A DNA stretch of 64,000 nucleotides from Draconibacterium mangrovi (GCF_010586825.1 NZ_JAAAGB010000001.1:620001-684000); one strand, 5' to 3'; shown: positions 43,744 to 52,868, numbered from the stretch's first letter. Notes: generated by a model from the letters alone, not told the origin. Numbers and translations: made by a program.

Positions 43744-43935
43744 TTAATAAAATAATCCATAAATAAAATCCATTATGTTTCTGAATGACAGATCCATAAC
43801 GAAAATAACTAATGATATTATAAAGGAAGCAATCATTACTACCAAGGCGCTACTTTGTAGCTCTTTCCAAGTTGGCCATGTAACTTTATGCATCAGTTCA
43901 TCATAGGCCTCTTGTATATATACTTTTAGTTTCAT
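43744..43935 (-). CDS. secE: Preprotein translocase subunit SecE
   Basis: A 63-residue single-membrane-helix SecE of the short type. The cytoplasmic amphipathic helix is IQEAYDELMHKVTWPTWKELQSS, with the conserved VTWPTWKEL, and the helix LVVMIASFIISLVIFVMDLSF spans the membrane. It stabilises SecY in the SecYEG channel. The gene lies 19 bases before nusG. Between it and tuf are a tRNA-like relic and a hairpin. Confidence 0.96.
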   Translation of the reverse strand: MKLKVYIQEAYDELMHKVTWPTWKELQSSALVVMIASFIISLVIFVMDLSFRNIMDFIYGLFY

Positions 43936-43953
43936 TTAGTATAACTTATTTTG

Positions 43954-44016
43954 CTCGGAAGGTAAGGTTCGAACTTACTGTTTATCCAACCACTCCCACT
44001 ATTGAGTTTCAACCGA
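43954..44016 (-). pseudogene. tRNA-like relic lacking an anticodon arm
   Basis: On the minus strand this 63-base segment folds partly as a tRNA: acceptor halves TCGGTTG (44010-44016) and CTTCCGA (43955-43961) pair at five of seven positions; a 4-bp D arm ACTC/GAGT with loop AATAGTGG follows; then a perfect T arm GTAAG-TTCGAAC-CTTAC (43962-43978). Only 13 bases lie between the D and T arms, so the anticodon arm and variable loop are missing. It sits between tuf and secE, where I recall a tRNA-Trp in many Bacteroidota. Probably a decayed tRNA gene, or a tRNA-like processing signal. Confidence 0.5.
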
Positions 44017-44018
44017 AA

Positions 44019-44046
44019 TTAATCCCGGGCCGTAACCCGGGATTAA
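44019..44046 (-). terminator. Perfect 11-bp hairpin after tuf
   Basis: Stem TTAATCCCGGG/CCCGGGATTAA with a 6-base loop, 24 bases after the tuf stop. The T tract behind it is short, so it is more likely a partial terminator or mRNA processing/stability element between tuf and secE. Confidence 0.75.
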
Positions 44047-44069
44047 ATCTATTTCTTTATATCTTAATA

Positions 44070-45254
44070 TTAAAGAATTTCAGTTATCTGACCTGCACCT
44101 ACTGTACGACCACCTTCGCGGATTGCGAAACGAAGACCTAAGTTCAATGCTACCGGATAAATCAAATCTACTTCAATAGTTACGTTATCACCAGGCATAA
44201 CCATTTCGCGACCTTCTTCCAGGTGAATTTCGCCAGTTACGTCAAGAGTACGTAAGTAGAATTGAGGACGGTATTTGTTATGGAATGGAGTGTGACGACC
44301 ACCTTCTTCTTTTTTCAATACATAAACCTCAGCTTTAAATTTGTTATGAGGAGTGATTGAACCAGGTTTTGCCAAAATCTGTCCACGTTTGATTTCTTTC
44401 TTGTCAACACCACGCAACAACAAACCTACGTTGTCACCTGCCATACCTTCGTCCAAAATCTTACGGAACATCTCAACACCAGTACAAACAGTCTTACGAC
44501 CTTCAGCACCCAAACCGATCAACTGCATTTCATCACCTGTGTGAATAATACCAGTTTCGATACGACCAGTTGCTACTGTACCACGACCAGTGATTGAGAA
44601 TACGTCCTCAACAGGCATCAGGAATGGTTTATCAATATCACGTGGAGGAAGTGGAATCCAAGTATCACAAGCATCCATCAACTCAAGAATTTTTTCTTCC
44701 CACTCTGGCTCTCCGTTTAAACCACCAAGAGCAGATCCCATTATAACAGGAGTGTTGTCGCCGTCGAATTCGTAGAAATCAAGAAGCTCACGAACTTCCA
44801 TTTCAACAAGTTCTAACAACTCTTCGTCGTCAACCATATCCACTTTATTCAGGAATACAACCAAACGAGGAACGTTTACCTGACGTGCAAGAAGAATGTG
44901 CTCGCGAGTCTGAGGCATAGGACCATCAGTAGCAGCAACAACGATAATAGCACCGTCCATCTGGGCAGCACCAGTTACCATGTTCTTTACGTAGTCGGCG
45001 TGACCCGGACAGTCAACGTGTGCATAGTGACGTGTTGCTGTTTCGTACTCAACGTGAGCAGTGTTAATTGTAATACCCCTTTCTTTCTCTTCAGGAGCGT
45101 TATCAATTTGATCAAATGCTTTTACTTCGCAAAAGCCTTTTTTTGCTAAAACAGTAGTAATAGCAGCAGTTAAGGTAGTTTTACCATGGTCAACGTGGCC
45201 GATAGTACCAATGTTCACATGGTCCTTGTCCCTGTTAAAATGTTCTTTAGCCAT
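44070..45254 (-). CDS. tuf: Elongation factor Tu
   Basis: A 394-residue EF-Tu of normal length. G1 is GHVDHGKT (19-26), the effector segment is [15 protein letters not shown]3 is [10 protein letters not shown], and G4 is NKVD. Domains 2 and 3 follow with [16 protein letters not shown] and [22 protein letters not shown]. It delivers aminoacyl-tRNA to the ribosome. The gene follows tRNA-Gly and tRNA-Thr in one leftward transcript, a common arrangement. No other copy of tuf is in the window. Confidence 0.99.
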   Translation of the reverse strand: MAKEHFNRDKDHVNIGTIGHVDHGKTTLTAAITTVLAKKGFCEVKAFDQIDNAPEEKERGITINTAHVEYETATRHYAHVDCPGHADYVKNMVTGAAQMDGAIIVVAATDGPMPQTREHILLARQVNVPRLVVFLNKVDMVDDEELLELVEMEVRELLDFYEFDGDNTPVIMGSALGGLNGEPEWEEKILELMDACDTWIPLPPRDIDKPFLMPVEDVFSITGRGTVATGRIETGIIHTGDEMQLIGLGAEGRKTVCTGVEMFRKILDEGMAGDNVGLLLRGVDKKEIKRGQILAKPGSITPHNKFKAEVYVLKKEEGGRHTPFHNKYRPQFYLRTLDVTGEIHLEEGREMVMPGDNVTIEVDLIYPVALNLGLRFAIREGGRTVGAGQITEIL

Positions 45255-45293
45255 AATTGCAAAATTTTAATTTATTATCTTTTAAATCATCTG

Positions 45294-45365
<72 letters not shown>

Positions 45366-45430
45366 CTTAAACACACAAAGAGACGGGAATTGAGAACAAT
45401 TGCTTGTCCAAAATTCCAATCTCTGTTCTG

Positions 45431-45503
45431 AGCGGGAAACGGGACTCAAACCCGCGACCCTTAGCTTGGAAGGCTAATGCTCTATCAACTGAGCTATTCC
45501 CGC
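45431..45503 (-). tRNA. tRNA-Gly (anticodon TCC)
   Basis: A 73-base tRNA on the minus strand: acceptor GCGGGAA/TTCCCGC, D arm GCTC..GAGC, anticodon loop CTTCCAA with TCC, T arm GCGGG-TTTGAGT-CCCGT, discriminator T, no encoded CCA. Confidence 0.97.
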
Positions 45504-45708
45504 TTATAGTCTACTGGCAAAAAATGCCGTGCAAAATTACAACTTTTTTCCAAACAACCGAATATTTTTCACTACTCGTGTGCTTTTTTTCAATTTTTCT
45601 CATTTTTCTTTTTGCAAAGCGAAATTCAAAAAACCATTTCAAAAGCTTCAATTCTCTGCAAAGCACTCTATTTTCAGCTGTCTTCAGAACGCCCCTAAAA
45701 AGGGTGTG

Positions 45709-45716
45709 CAAATGTA
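45709..45716 (-). promoter_or_regulatory. Possible promoter element of the tRNA-tuf transcript
   Basis: Reads TACATTTG on the minus strand (exact TAnnTTTG). The start would be near 45702, about 200 bases before tRNA-Gly, with a CACCCTTTTTAGGGGCG hairpin just downstream. No TTTG is found 19 bases upstream. The 45504-45763 gap contains no gene. Confidence 0.45.
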
Positions 45717-45763
45717 AAAATATTATTTTAAAAAACTAAGATTTAGACTTTAATTTTTAAATA

Positions 45764-46066
45764 TTATTTACTCTTCAATTTTTCCTTGTATTTAACAAGC
45801 TGTTTCTTAATAGCATCGATAGCTAAATCTGTCGCTTCTTCAAATGTATCTGCCTGCTTTTTGGCAAAAAGATTCTCCTTTGAAGGAATGGAAACTTTTA
45901 ACTCAGAAACTTTATTATTTGCTGCCTCGGGCTTTGCAACCTTAAGGATTACCTCAGCCTTTAATATACCATCAAAAAAAGTATCCAGTTTGCTTACTTT
46001 TTTATTTACGAATTCCACCAACTTCTGGTCGGCGTTAAAATGCACTGAATTAATTTTTACTTCCAT
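45764..46066 (-). CDS. hpf: Ribosome hibernation-promoting factor (short form)
   Basis: A 100-residue HPF/RaiA-fold protein: MEVKINSVHFNADQKLVEFVNKKVSKLDTFFDGILKAEVILKV, then SELKVSIPSKENLFAKKQADTFEEATDLAIDAIKKQLVKYKEKLKSK. It binds the small subunit in slow growth and blocks mRNA and tRNA binding. The short length lacks the C-terminal dimerisation domain of long HPF. It starts 2 bases after the xerC stop as the last gene of rpsU-xerC-hpf. Confidence 0.93.
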   Translation of the reverse strand: MEVKINSVHFNADQKLVEFVNKKVSKLDTFFDGILKAEVILKVAKPEAANNKVSELKVSIPSKENLFAKKQADTFEEATDLAIDAIKKQLVKYKEKLKSK

Positions 46067-46068
46067 AA

Positions 46069-46965
46069 TTAATCGTTTTTACCACCACGGGGGTGGGCTT
46101 GTTTATAACTCTGTTGCAGCTTCTCGAATGTGGTATGTGTGTACACCTGAGTTGCTGCCAAATTTGCATGTCCCAGCAATTCTTTTACTGCATTAAGATC
46201 GGCACCATTATTCAACAAATGTGTTGCGTAAGTATGCCTCAAAACATGCGGACTCTTCTTTTCTAGAGACGTTACCCTTGCTAAATTATTTTTCACAACG
46301 CGGTAAACCAGTTTTTCGTAAATCTGCTTTCCTTTTTCCGTTACAAATAAATAGCCACTATTGTTTACGATTTCGTCGTTTCTTATTTCTAAATAATCAT
46401 TAAACAATTGGTTAATTTCTCTTGGATATGGAACAATCCTTTCTTTATTACGTTTCCCCAGCACCTTTATCAAATATTCGACGGTGTTAAAATCCCTGTC
46501 TTTTAGGTTAATTAACTCTGCCAAACGAATACCGGTCCCGTAAAATAACGAAATAATCAGTTTGTCTCTCCTCCCCCTGAACCCATTATCAAAAAGATCA
46601 TCATCTAACAGATGGTTCAGGTTATTCTCCTCAACAAAATGCGGCAGCTTCTTCCTTATTTTCGGAAGTGGAACTTTTATAGCCGGATTGATATCAACAA
46701 CCTGCTCGCGAAGCAAAAAGTTATAGAACGACTTTACCGCTGTCATCATTCTGCTTACCGAACTCGGATTATAATCGTGCTCCATTAAGTCTACCACCCA
46801 AGAACGCAGTAGTTTGAGGTCAACATCATTAACAACAAAATCCCCGACCATTTTTGTGCAAAATTCCACAAACCGATCGAGGTCTTTTTCATATGCTTTC
46901 ACCGTATGAGGAGAATACCTCTTCTCATACTTCAAAAAATTGATAAACGATTCCTGATAACTCAT
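46069..46965 (-). CDS. Tyrosine recombinase XerC/XerD
   Basis: A 298-residue site-specific recombinase with an N-terminal SAM-like core-binding domain (FLKYEKRYSPHTVKAYEKDL) and a C-terminal catalytic domain. The catalytic residues R147 (GTGIRLAEL), K171, H240 and R243 (PHVLRHTYATHLL), H266 (LLGHANLAATQ) and Y275 (VYTH) are all present. It resolves chromosome dimers at dif with its partner. The place between rpsU and hpf is conserved in Bacteroidota as I recall, which supports a housekeeping Xer rather than an integrase of a mobile element. Confidence 0.94.
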   Translation of the reverse strand: MSYQESFINFLKYEKRYSPHTVKAYEKDLDRFVEFCTKMVGDFVVNDVDLKLLRSWVVDLMEHDYNPSSVSRMMTAVKSFYNFLLREQVVDINPAIKVPLPKIRKKLPHFVEENNLNHLLDDDLFDNGFRGRRDKLIISLFYGTGIRLAELINLKDRDFNTVEYLIKVLGKRNKERIVPYPREINQLFNDYLEIRNDEIVNNSGYLFVTEKGKQIYEKLVYRVVKNNLARVTSLEKKSPHVLRHTYATHLLNNGADLNAVKELLGHANLAATQVYTHTTFEKLQQSYKQAHPRGGKND

Positions 46966-47007
46966 TGGCCATCTAAACTAATAATTCAGGAATCACCAAA
47001 GAAAACT

Positions 47008-47199
47008 TTAGTCTTCCTGTTGCTGCAGACCTTGTACGTATGCTGCCTTTTTCAATTCTTCCCTTCTTCTCACAGAAGGCTTGGTGAACTTCTGACGATC
47101 ACGTAACTCTTTAATAACGCCAGTTTTCTCGAATTTTCTCTTGAACCTCTTCAAAGCTCTTTCAATATTTTCGCCTTCTTTAACCGGAATAATAATCAT
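47008..47199 (-). CDS. rpsU: 30S ribosomal protein S21
   Basis: A 63-residue basic protein: MIIIPVKEGENIERALKRFKRKFEKTGVIKELRDRQKFTKPSVRRREELKKAAYVQGLQQQED. The first 45 residues match S21, including the ALKRFKRKFEKTGVIKELR helix; the C-terminal tail is longer and less basic than in E. coli. It helps mRNA binding near the anti-Shine-Dalgarno end of 16S rRNA; in Bacteroidota, S21 with S18 and S6 is thought to hide this end, fitting the lack of strong ribosome-binding sites in this window. First gene of the operon with a consensus promoter. Confidence 0.96.
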   Translation of the reverse strand: MIIIPVKEGENIERALKRFKRKFEKTGVIKELRDRQKFTKPSVRRREELKKAAYVQGLQQQED

Positions 47200-47232
47200 A
47201 TCTTTCGGATTTACATTTTAAAAATTGAGGCG

Positions 47233-47263
47233 CAAATTTAGAAATAATTCATAGTATATCAAA
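47233..47263 (-). promoter_or_regulatory. Consensus promoter of rpsU-xerC-hpf
   Basis: On the minus strand TTTG (47260-47263), exactly 19 bases, TAAATTTG (47233-47240), a perfect match to the Bacteroidota TTTG-N19-TAnnTTTG pattern. The transcript would start about 7 bases later, leaving a leader near 27 bases. Confidence 0.85.
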
Positions 47264-47315
47264 TTTAAAGCAAAAAAATAATAATTCCTATCGAGAAAAA
47301 ATAGTTTTCACTTTT

Positions 47316-48419
47316 TTAACGACAGGTTATATAGGGCCTTATTTTATCAATAAACTCAGCATCAATTGATTCAAGTGCTTCCAGTTCCGATAAATTTTTT
47401 ATGGGTCCGTTTTTATCCTTTTCATTTAGTATTGCGTTTACCTTCGATTTATCAAAATAAGGATGACTGATCATTTCTGAGAATTCGGCATAATTAATTC
47501 GAATTGGTTTTATTGCTGTTGTATCAATAGTAACAGAAGGTTTAATGGACGTGAGAAGCTCTTCTGAAAAACCATAAACTTCCATTAATTGATTGGTCAT
47601 GTAAAAGCCACCAAGCAGGTTGCGGTATTTTATAATGCGCGATGCGTAAACCGAACCAATCCCATTTAACTGAATCAGGTCGGAAGTATCGGCACTATTT
47701 AGTTCAACAATAAACAATTCTTCTGGCGACACCTTTTGCGGCTCTATAACCACTTCGATTTTCAGGTAAGGGGAAATCTGTTTATAGGTAGCCGAATCGA
47801 CTCCATATATCTTTAAAAGGTCCTCTGGCCTGCGATAACTTCCGCCGCTTTCTCGATACGACACAATATTATCGGCCTGATAGGAAGTAAAGCCAAACTT
47901 TTGCAATTCCTCCTTGCCCGCCGTATTCGGATCGAAGAATCCTAACGGTTGTGTTGTTTCTGGCTCGTAGGTTCTTTTTGTTTGCTTTTTTGAAGTGGCT
48001 TCAGGTATAACAATGTATGGGGCGACATACTGAAATACCGAATCGCTCATGCCGTAAAGTTTCCGCAAATCGTTTTTCGATTTAAAACTTCCGCCGGCAG
48101 CACGATATTTCATGATGTTCCGTTTAATTTGTTCGGGCAAATCCAACGAATCGAGCGCACTTTCATCTATGATATTCGGATTAAAAGTAAAAAGACTTAA
48201 TACCTCTCCATTTTCATCTGGCTGCCAGGCTGCGTCCCACTGCGCCTGTATCTCCTGAAATTGTTCCGGAGTATAATAAGGTTTAGGCGCTATTCTTTTC
48301 ACGAAAGCATTAGCGCCAAGCAACAGCAAAATCAAAATTGACAAGATAATGATACCTACCCGGTCGCCTCTGGTGTAGGAAAGAAATCCATTTTTTATTT
48401 TAAGCCAGGCTTTTCTCAT
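47316..48419 (-). CDS. Membrane-anchored helix-hairpin-helix (ComEA-like) protein
   Basis: A 367-residue protein with one N-terminal membrane helix (VGIIILSILILLLLGANAFV, about residues 21-40) and four helix-hairpin-helix-like DNA-binding repeats: ESALDSLDLPEQIKRNIMKYRAAGGSF, GKEELQKFGFTSYQADNIVSYRESGGSY, DTSDLIQLNGIGSVYASRIIKYRNLLGGF and a weaker C-terminal one. Each is followed by a KLYG/KIYGV/EVYGF turn. The repeats resemble ComEA, which binds incoming DNA in natural transformation. The multi-repeat architecture is common in Bacteroidota, where a role in competence is not established as far as I know. Confidence 0.9.
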   Translation of the reverse strand: MRKAWLKIKNGFLSYTRGDRVGIIILSILILLLLGANAFVKRIAPKPYYTPEQFQEIQAQWDAAWQPDENGEVLSLFTFNPNIIDESALDSLDLPEQIKRNIMKYRAAGGSFKSKNDLRKLYGMSDSVFQYVAPYIVIPEATSKKQTKRTYEPETTQPLGFFDPNTAGKEELQKFGFTSYQADNIVSYRESGGSYRRPEDLLKIYGVDSATYKQISPYLKIEVVIEPQKVSPEELFIVELNSADTSDLIQLNGIGSVYASRIIKYRNLLGGFYMTNQLMEVYGFSEELLTSIKPSVTIDTTAIKPIRINYAEFSEMISHPYFDKSKVNAILNEKDKNGPIKNLSELEALESIDAEFIDKIRPYITCR

Positions 48420-48589
48420 TGCATCTGGGTTAAATAGTTGACATTGATTGACGTTTTGCTAAGTTACAATATTGAAATTAAGTAAGCAAAACAATACAAT
48501 CGTACCAGGACATTCTTATACACAATGCAACAACCGAATAATGGAGTTCTAAAACTCCTGTTCGAAAAGCAAAAACGGATACCGGGCAG

Positions 48590-49954
48590 TTAGAATTTTA
48601 ACAGCCCGAAATTATTCAACATTACAATGGCAATTGCTATTGGAGCAATAAATTTCACCAGGAACATAAATATAGACAGAAGCGCTCCCGAAAGTGTTCC
48701 ACCCTGCGATACTTCTTCCTGAACTTTTTTACGTCCGAAATACCAACCAATAAATAAGGCAATAAACATACCTCCAATTGGCAGGAATAAGTTAGCCGAA
48801 ATCCAGTCCATTAAATCGAAAATATTCAATCCAAAGAATGTATATGGCGATAATACGCCCATTGAAAGTGAGCACAAAACACCTAATATTGAAATAAGAA
48901 CTGTTGCCAAAATAGTTGATGCCTTCCGGCCCATATTGAATTCTTCTTTGAAATAGGCCACAACAACCTCCAGAATTGAAATGGAAGATGTTAGTGCAGC
49001 TACCGACAGAAGTACAAAAAACGCGATTGAAAATATATAACCACCCGGCATTTGATGAAATACGTTAGGTAGTGTAACGAAAATCAAGCCGGGCCCCTGG
49101 CTTGGTTCGATACCAAAAGCAAACACAGCCGGAAAAATTGCAATCCCTGCCATTATTGCAATTACGGTGTCAGCAACCGTTACATTAATAACAGTATTTA
49201 CCAGGTTATTATCTTTCTGTACATACGATCCGTAGGTTATAAGTGTACCCATTCCTAGGCTAAGCGTAAAAAAGGCATGACCTAATGCACTTAAAATACC
49301 ATCGGCAGTAAGTTTTGAAAAATCAGGTTTAAACAAAAAGTTAAGGCCGGCTTTTGCTCCTTCAAGCGAAACAGATTTAATACACAAAAAGACAAGTATA
49401 ATAACCAGCAATGGCATTAAAATTTTAGTGTACTTCTCAATCCCTTTTTGAATACCAACAATAACAATTGCAGCACTCAGAATCATAAATATTAGCTGAT
49501 ATATCACCGGTTTAACAGGCGATCCGATAAGTGTAGTAAATAACATTCCTATCTCATCGGGGCTTTTAGTTGAAAATCCATTCTCCAGAGACAAGACAAT
49601 ATATTCCAGGCTCCAACCGGCAACAACACCGTAAAACGATAAAATCAGAAATGCAGCCCCCACGCCTAAAATACCAATATACCGCCACGGTGTGCCCGGA
49701 GCAAGAACTTTAAACGCACCAAAAGCATTCTTCCTCGAACTTCTACCAATAATTAATTCTGATAACATAACCGGAATTCCAATTGCAAGGATAAAAGCGA
49801 GGTAAACAAAGAGGAACGCAGCACCGCCATAAACTCCGGCGATGTAAGGAAATTTCCAAATATTACCCAGACCAACTGCCGAACCCGCAGCTGCTGCTAT
49901 TACACCAAATTTTGAACTAAATGAATCGCGGTTACCCGAAGGAAGATTTGACAT
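48590..49954 (-). CDS. Sodium-dependent transporter of the neurotransmitter:sodium symporter family
   Basis: A 454-residue membrane protein with about 11-12 helices. The first helix carries the family signature AAAAGSAVGLGNIWKFPYIAGVYGGAAFLFVYL, including the sodium- and substrate-binding region GSAVGLGNIWKFPY. Further motifs are GVVAGWSLEYI, AFFTLSLGMGTLITYGSYV (helix 6 with the unwound SLGMG) and VALTSSISILEVVVAY (helix 8 with the Ser/Thr sodium ligands). It couples uptake of an amino acid or related amine to sodium entry, like LeuT and MhsT. Single gene. Confidence 0.94.
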   Translation of the reverse strand: MSNLPSGNRDSFSSKFGVIAAAAGSAVGLGNIWKFPYIAGVYGGAAFLFVYLAFILAIGIPVMLSELIIGRSSRKNAFGAFKVLAPGTPWRYIGILGVGAAFLILSFYGVVAGWSLEYIVLSLENGFSTKSPDEIGMLFTTLIGSPVKPVIYQLIFMILSAAIVIVGIQKGIEKYTKILMPLLVIILVFLCIKSVSLEGAKAGLNFLFKPDFSKLTADGILSALGHAFFTLSLGMGTLITYGSYVQKDNNLVNTVINVTVADTVIAIMAGIAIFPAVFAFGIEPSQGPGLIFVTLPNVFHQMPGGYIFSIAFFVLLSVAALTSSISILEVVVAYFKEEFNMGRKASTILATVLISILGVLCSLSMGVLSPYTFFGLNIFDLMDWISANLFLPIGGMFIALFIGWYFGRKKVQEEVSQGGTLSGALLSIFMFLVKFIAPIAIAIVMLNNFGLLKF

Positions 49955-50119
49955 AGAAACTAATATTTTGAGAGCTGTTCTCTCCTTTAACTAACAATAT
50001 GTAAAAATTTAAGCCCCAAAAATGCAAAAAAATAATTCATAACCAGCAAAGCTCACAAAAAACATTCGTGTTTGGAGCCATTCACCATCAAGAATTAAAA
50101 TTCGGCTCCCAAACAGTCT

Positions 50120-50265
50120 TCCTCACACAAAAAACAGCCGTCCTACGCCGGGAAAACACGCTCCTACACTCAAAAAACCCATCCTACGACGAAAGAGGTG
50201 TTTCCTACACCGAAAAGTATGCGTCCTTCGACGTCAAAAACTCGTCCTTCACATCAAGGACGAGA
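50120..50265. repeat. Seven degenerate 21-bp tandem repeats
   Basis: Units begin at 50120, 50141, 50162, 50182, 50203, 50224 and 50245 (one is 20 bases). The pattern is TCCTACG or TCCTACA followed by an A-rich stretch, for example TCCTACACCGAAAAGTATGCG. A 75-codon frame at 50068-50295 runs across it and reads a heptad-like pattern (SYTEKYA, SFDVKNS). It occupies the 473-base gap between the symporter and TamL genes, where nothing else is visible. A leaderless frame with a GTG start is poor evidence for a real protein. Confidence 0.75.
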
Positions 50266-50427
50266 TTTTTACAACAAAGAACGGTCGCTTTATAGCATTT
50301 ATCCACAATATCTTCATTTCATCCAGGTTTTCTTAAAAAAAGAACCAGTCATGCTTGTTGGCAACGTATAGAAAAATGATTTTGAACTGCCGGGATGAAG
50401 TATTTCTTCCGGCTTGATCTGAGAAGC

Positions 50428-52776
50428 TTAAAACGGGTAACCAATGGCGAACGAAAAAGTAAAGTCACTTCCTTTATAGCCCCGGTTACCAATAATCCAT
50501 CGCTCTCCCTGAGGCGCCGCGGGGTCTCGAAGTTTCATACCAATATCAGTACGGAGAATAAAATACGATAAATCGAAGCGGAAACCGGTTCCGGTACCAA
50601 CAGCAAACTGCCTGTAAAACTTGTCCACTTTAAAAACAGCCCCTTCGCGGTTATCACTACTGTTAATTGCCCAAATGTTTCCGGCATCCAAAAACAGTGC
50701 ACCTTCCAGCGATCCTAACAAACGAAAGCGATATTCGATATTGGCCTCCAGTTTAATATCCGATGATTGGTTTGGATAAGCATTCTCATCTTCCGGGGTG
50801 TAGGTACCCGGCCCCAATGATCGAACCTGCCACGCCCGAATTCCGTTCGCACCACCGGCAAAATATTGTTTTTCAAATGGCAAAAAGGGTGAGTTTCCGT
50901 AAGGTAATCCTACGCCGCCGAACAATCGCCCCACCACGTAATTGTACCGGTCAATCTGGATTGCCTTCCTCAGCTCCAGGTCGGCTTTAACGTATTGGGC
51001 AAAACGTACATTAAATACTTTGTAATATTCGGAAATTTTCTGGGTAACGGAGTCTTGCTCAAAGGTTAGATCGCGGCCTGCAAGTTCCGATATTGCCCAA
51101 AGTAAATTTCCCGACGACTCGACATTTAATCGTGCATACGTATAATTTCTACTTGACGAAAGCCGCTGATTGTTGAATATCAACGAGTAGTTCATGGCAA
51201 AAATCAGGTGGTCGGTAAAACTACTCTTAATATATAAATCCTGAATGGAGTTGATAAACTTCGGATCGAATTCATACAATCGAACCACGTTCATATCCAT
51301 GAAATTCCAGAGGTGCTGATAGTTTTGAGAGGTCTTCCAATCGTAACCAAATTTAAAGTTGGTAATGGTTCGGGTGTATTCGGGCCGGCGCTGAAAGTTA
51401 TAACCTATATTAAAAACGGTTTTCGGCAAATACTTCCCAAAACTTTTTATGTATTTACCCGGCCCCAAAAGTTTTGGTACCATTAAACTGGTTTCAACAC
51501 CAAATTCGCGAGTGTTAAAAGCTTCCGAAGTTCCGTCGCCTACCGACCTGTGCAGGCGCTCAGTTGCCCCTTTTAACCGCACCTGAAATACCTCGGCACC
51601 TTTAAACAGGTTTCGGTGCTGGTAATATATATTTCCAGCCACACCCAAATTACCAGATGTGTTGGTCCCCTCAATATCAAACGAAGTGGATTGTTTATTT
51701 AATGGTGCCAACCGAATATTGCAGTCGAGCAAATTGGTATCTTGTTCCGGGTAAGTCTCTTCAAACTGAATATCGACAAACCGAAACTGACGCAATCGGT
51801 TCAATGCATTAAACGTGTTTTCAACCTCGGTAATATTATAAAGGTCGCCGCTTTGCATTTGGTTTGTCCGGATAAAAAGCCCGGGTGGATACGAAACCTG
51901 TTCGTTGGCATAAAGTGTTGAGTTATCCCAATACAGGGTGTCGGAGAAATTATACTCTTGTTTTCGGTTTGATGTAACCGGTGTATTTCCGGGCATTACC
52001 GAATAGTAAAAATTATTCAGGTAATAAGGCTTTAATAACTTTGTGCTGTCAACCTGGCTCGACCGGGGTTCTCCAATAAAAAGATCGAGAATTACCTGTT
52101 TGTCATACAGTGTAGAATCGGCAAGATAGCGTACCTGGTTGTTCGAGAAATAATAATAGCCGTTGTTTTGGTATAAATTTACGATTCGTTTCTGCTGCTT
52201 CTCCAGTTCGTAAATATCGAAAGCGGTGCCGGCCTGCATTTGGTATTTAGCCGAATCGTTAAAAAATATCTTTTGTAACTCAGTAGTTTCAAAGTGGTAA
52301 TTTACCCGTCGGATTTTATACTGATCGCCTGATTCGACCGAGAATTTTAGTTTTGCCTTCCGTTTCTTTTCATTCAACTGAATATCCTGGGTAACTTTAG
52401 CCTGGTAATAACCACGTTGCCCCATGTACCCTTCCAGTTGTTCGGCCGACCGTTCTGCCATAACCTTATCGTACAGCTGAGGGGCCTCCCCAATTCGTTT
52501 GAGCCAATCGTCGGTCTTTTTCTTTGACGACATATTGTACAGCAACAAATAGAATTTAATAAACCCAAGGATCTTGTAATTTTCTTTTTGCCGTAAAACA
52601 GATTTGGCTTCTTCCCTGCTCACCTCCTGGTTGTCAAGTTCGAGTTCCACCTTTTGCAACAAATACTCTTGTTCGGCCACAAAACGAGTTTGAGAACACG
52701 ATGCAAGCAGCATTGCAGATAAAACAAATATCCACTTGTAGCTTCCTATCTTTTGCCTGTAATACTTCTCTGCCAA
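50428..52776 (-). CDS. TamL-like Omp85 lipoprotein (BamA/TamA family)
   Basis: A 782-residue outer-membrane Omp85 protein. The signal peptide ends in the lipobox LLASC (Cys27), so it is a lipidated TamA-like protein, as recalled for the Bacteroidota TamL type. POTRA-type domains span about 30-400 (GYMGQRGYYQAKVTQDIQ, LYQNNGYYYFSNNQVRYL, TEVENTFNALNRLRQFRFVDIQFEE), then the barrel, with the loop-6 motif GGANGIRAWQVRSLGPG (the VRGF-like motif as IRAW) and the end KGSDFTFSFAIGYPF, a terminal aromatic. It should insert outer-membrane proteins. No tamB follows here. Confidence 0.92.
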   Translation of the reverse strand: MAEKYYRQKIGSYKWIFVLSAMLLASCSQTRFVAEQEYLLQKVELELDNQEVSREEAKSVLRQKENYKILGFIKFYLLLYNMSSKKKTDDWLKRIGEAPQLYDKVMAERSAEQLEGYMGQRGYYQAKVTQDIQLNEKKRKAKLKFSVESGDQYKIRRVNYHFETTELQKIFFNDSAKYQMQAGTAFDIYELEKQQKRIVNLYQNNGYYYFSNNQVRYLADSTLYDKQVILDLFIGEPRSSQVDSTKLLKPYYLNNFYYSVMPGNTPVTSNRKQEYNFSDTLYWDNSTLYANEQVSYPPGLFIRTNQMQSGDLYNITEVENTFNALNRLRQFRFVDIQFEETYPEQDTNLLDCNIRLAPLNKQSTSFDIEGTNTSGNLGVAGNIYYQHRNLFKGAEVFQVRLKGATERLHRSVGDGTSEAFNTREFGVETSLMVPKLLGPGKYIKSFGKYLPKTVFNIGYNFQRRPEYTRTITNFKFGYDWKTSQNYQHLWNFMDMNVVRLYEFDPKFINSIQDLYIKSSFTDHLIFAMNYSLIFNNQRLSSSRNYTYARLNVESSGNLLWAISELAGRDLTFEQDSVTQKISEYYKVFNVRFAQYVKADLELRKAIQIDRYNYVVGRLFGGVGLPYGNSPFLPFEKQYFAGGANGIRAWQVRSLGPGTYTPEDENAYPNQSSDIKLEANIEYRFRLLGSLEGALFLDAGNIWAINSSDNREGAVFKVDKFYRQFAVGTGTGFRFDLSYFILRTDIGMKLRDPAAPQGERWIIGNRGYKGSDFTFSFAIGYPF

Positions 52777-52868
52777 ATCCTACAACTTTTATTGATCAAA
52801 AATAACCTCGTGTTTTCCAGAAACAGTAACTTTACCACAAATATTATATGAATTCAGTTCAAAAATAA

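Noticed and set aside
43936-44069. An intact tRNA-Trp between tuf and secE
   Set aside because: Only the D and T arms and part of the acceptor are present; the anticodon arm is missing, so no functional tRNA is called.
46069-46965. The tyrosine recombinase as an integrase of a mobile island
   Set aside because: Sits in a housekeeping operon between rpsU and hpf with no attachment repeats or phage genes nearby.
50068-50295. A small protein of heptad repeats
   Set aside because: Starts with GTG, overlaps a degenerate 21-bp minisatellite, and has no homolog I recognise; kept only as a repeat with a note.
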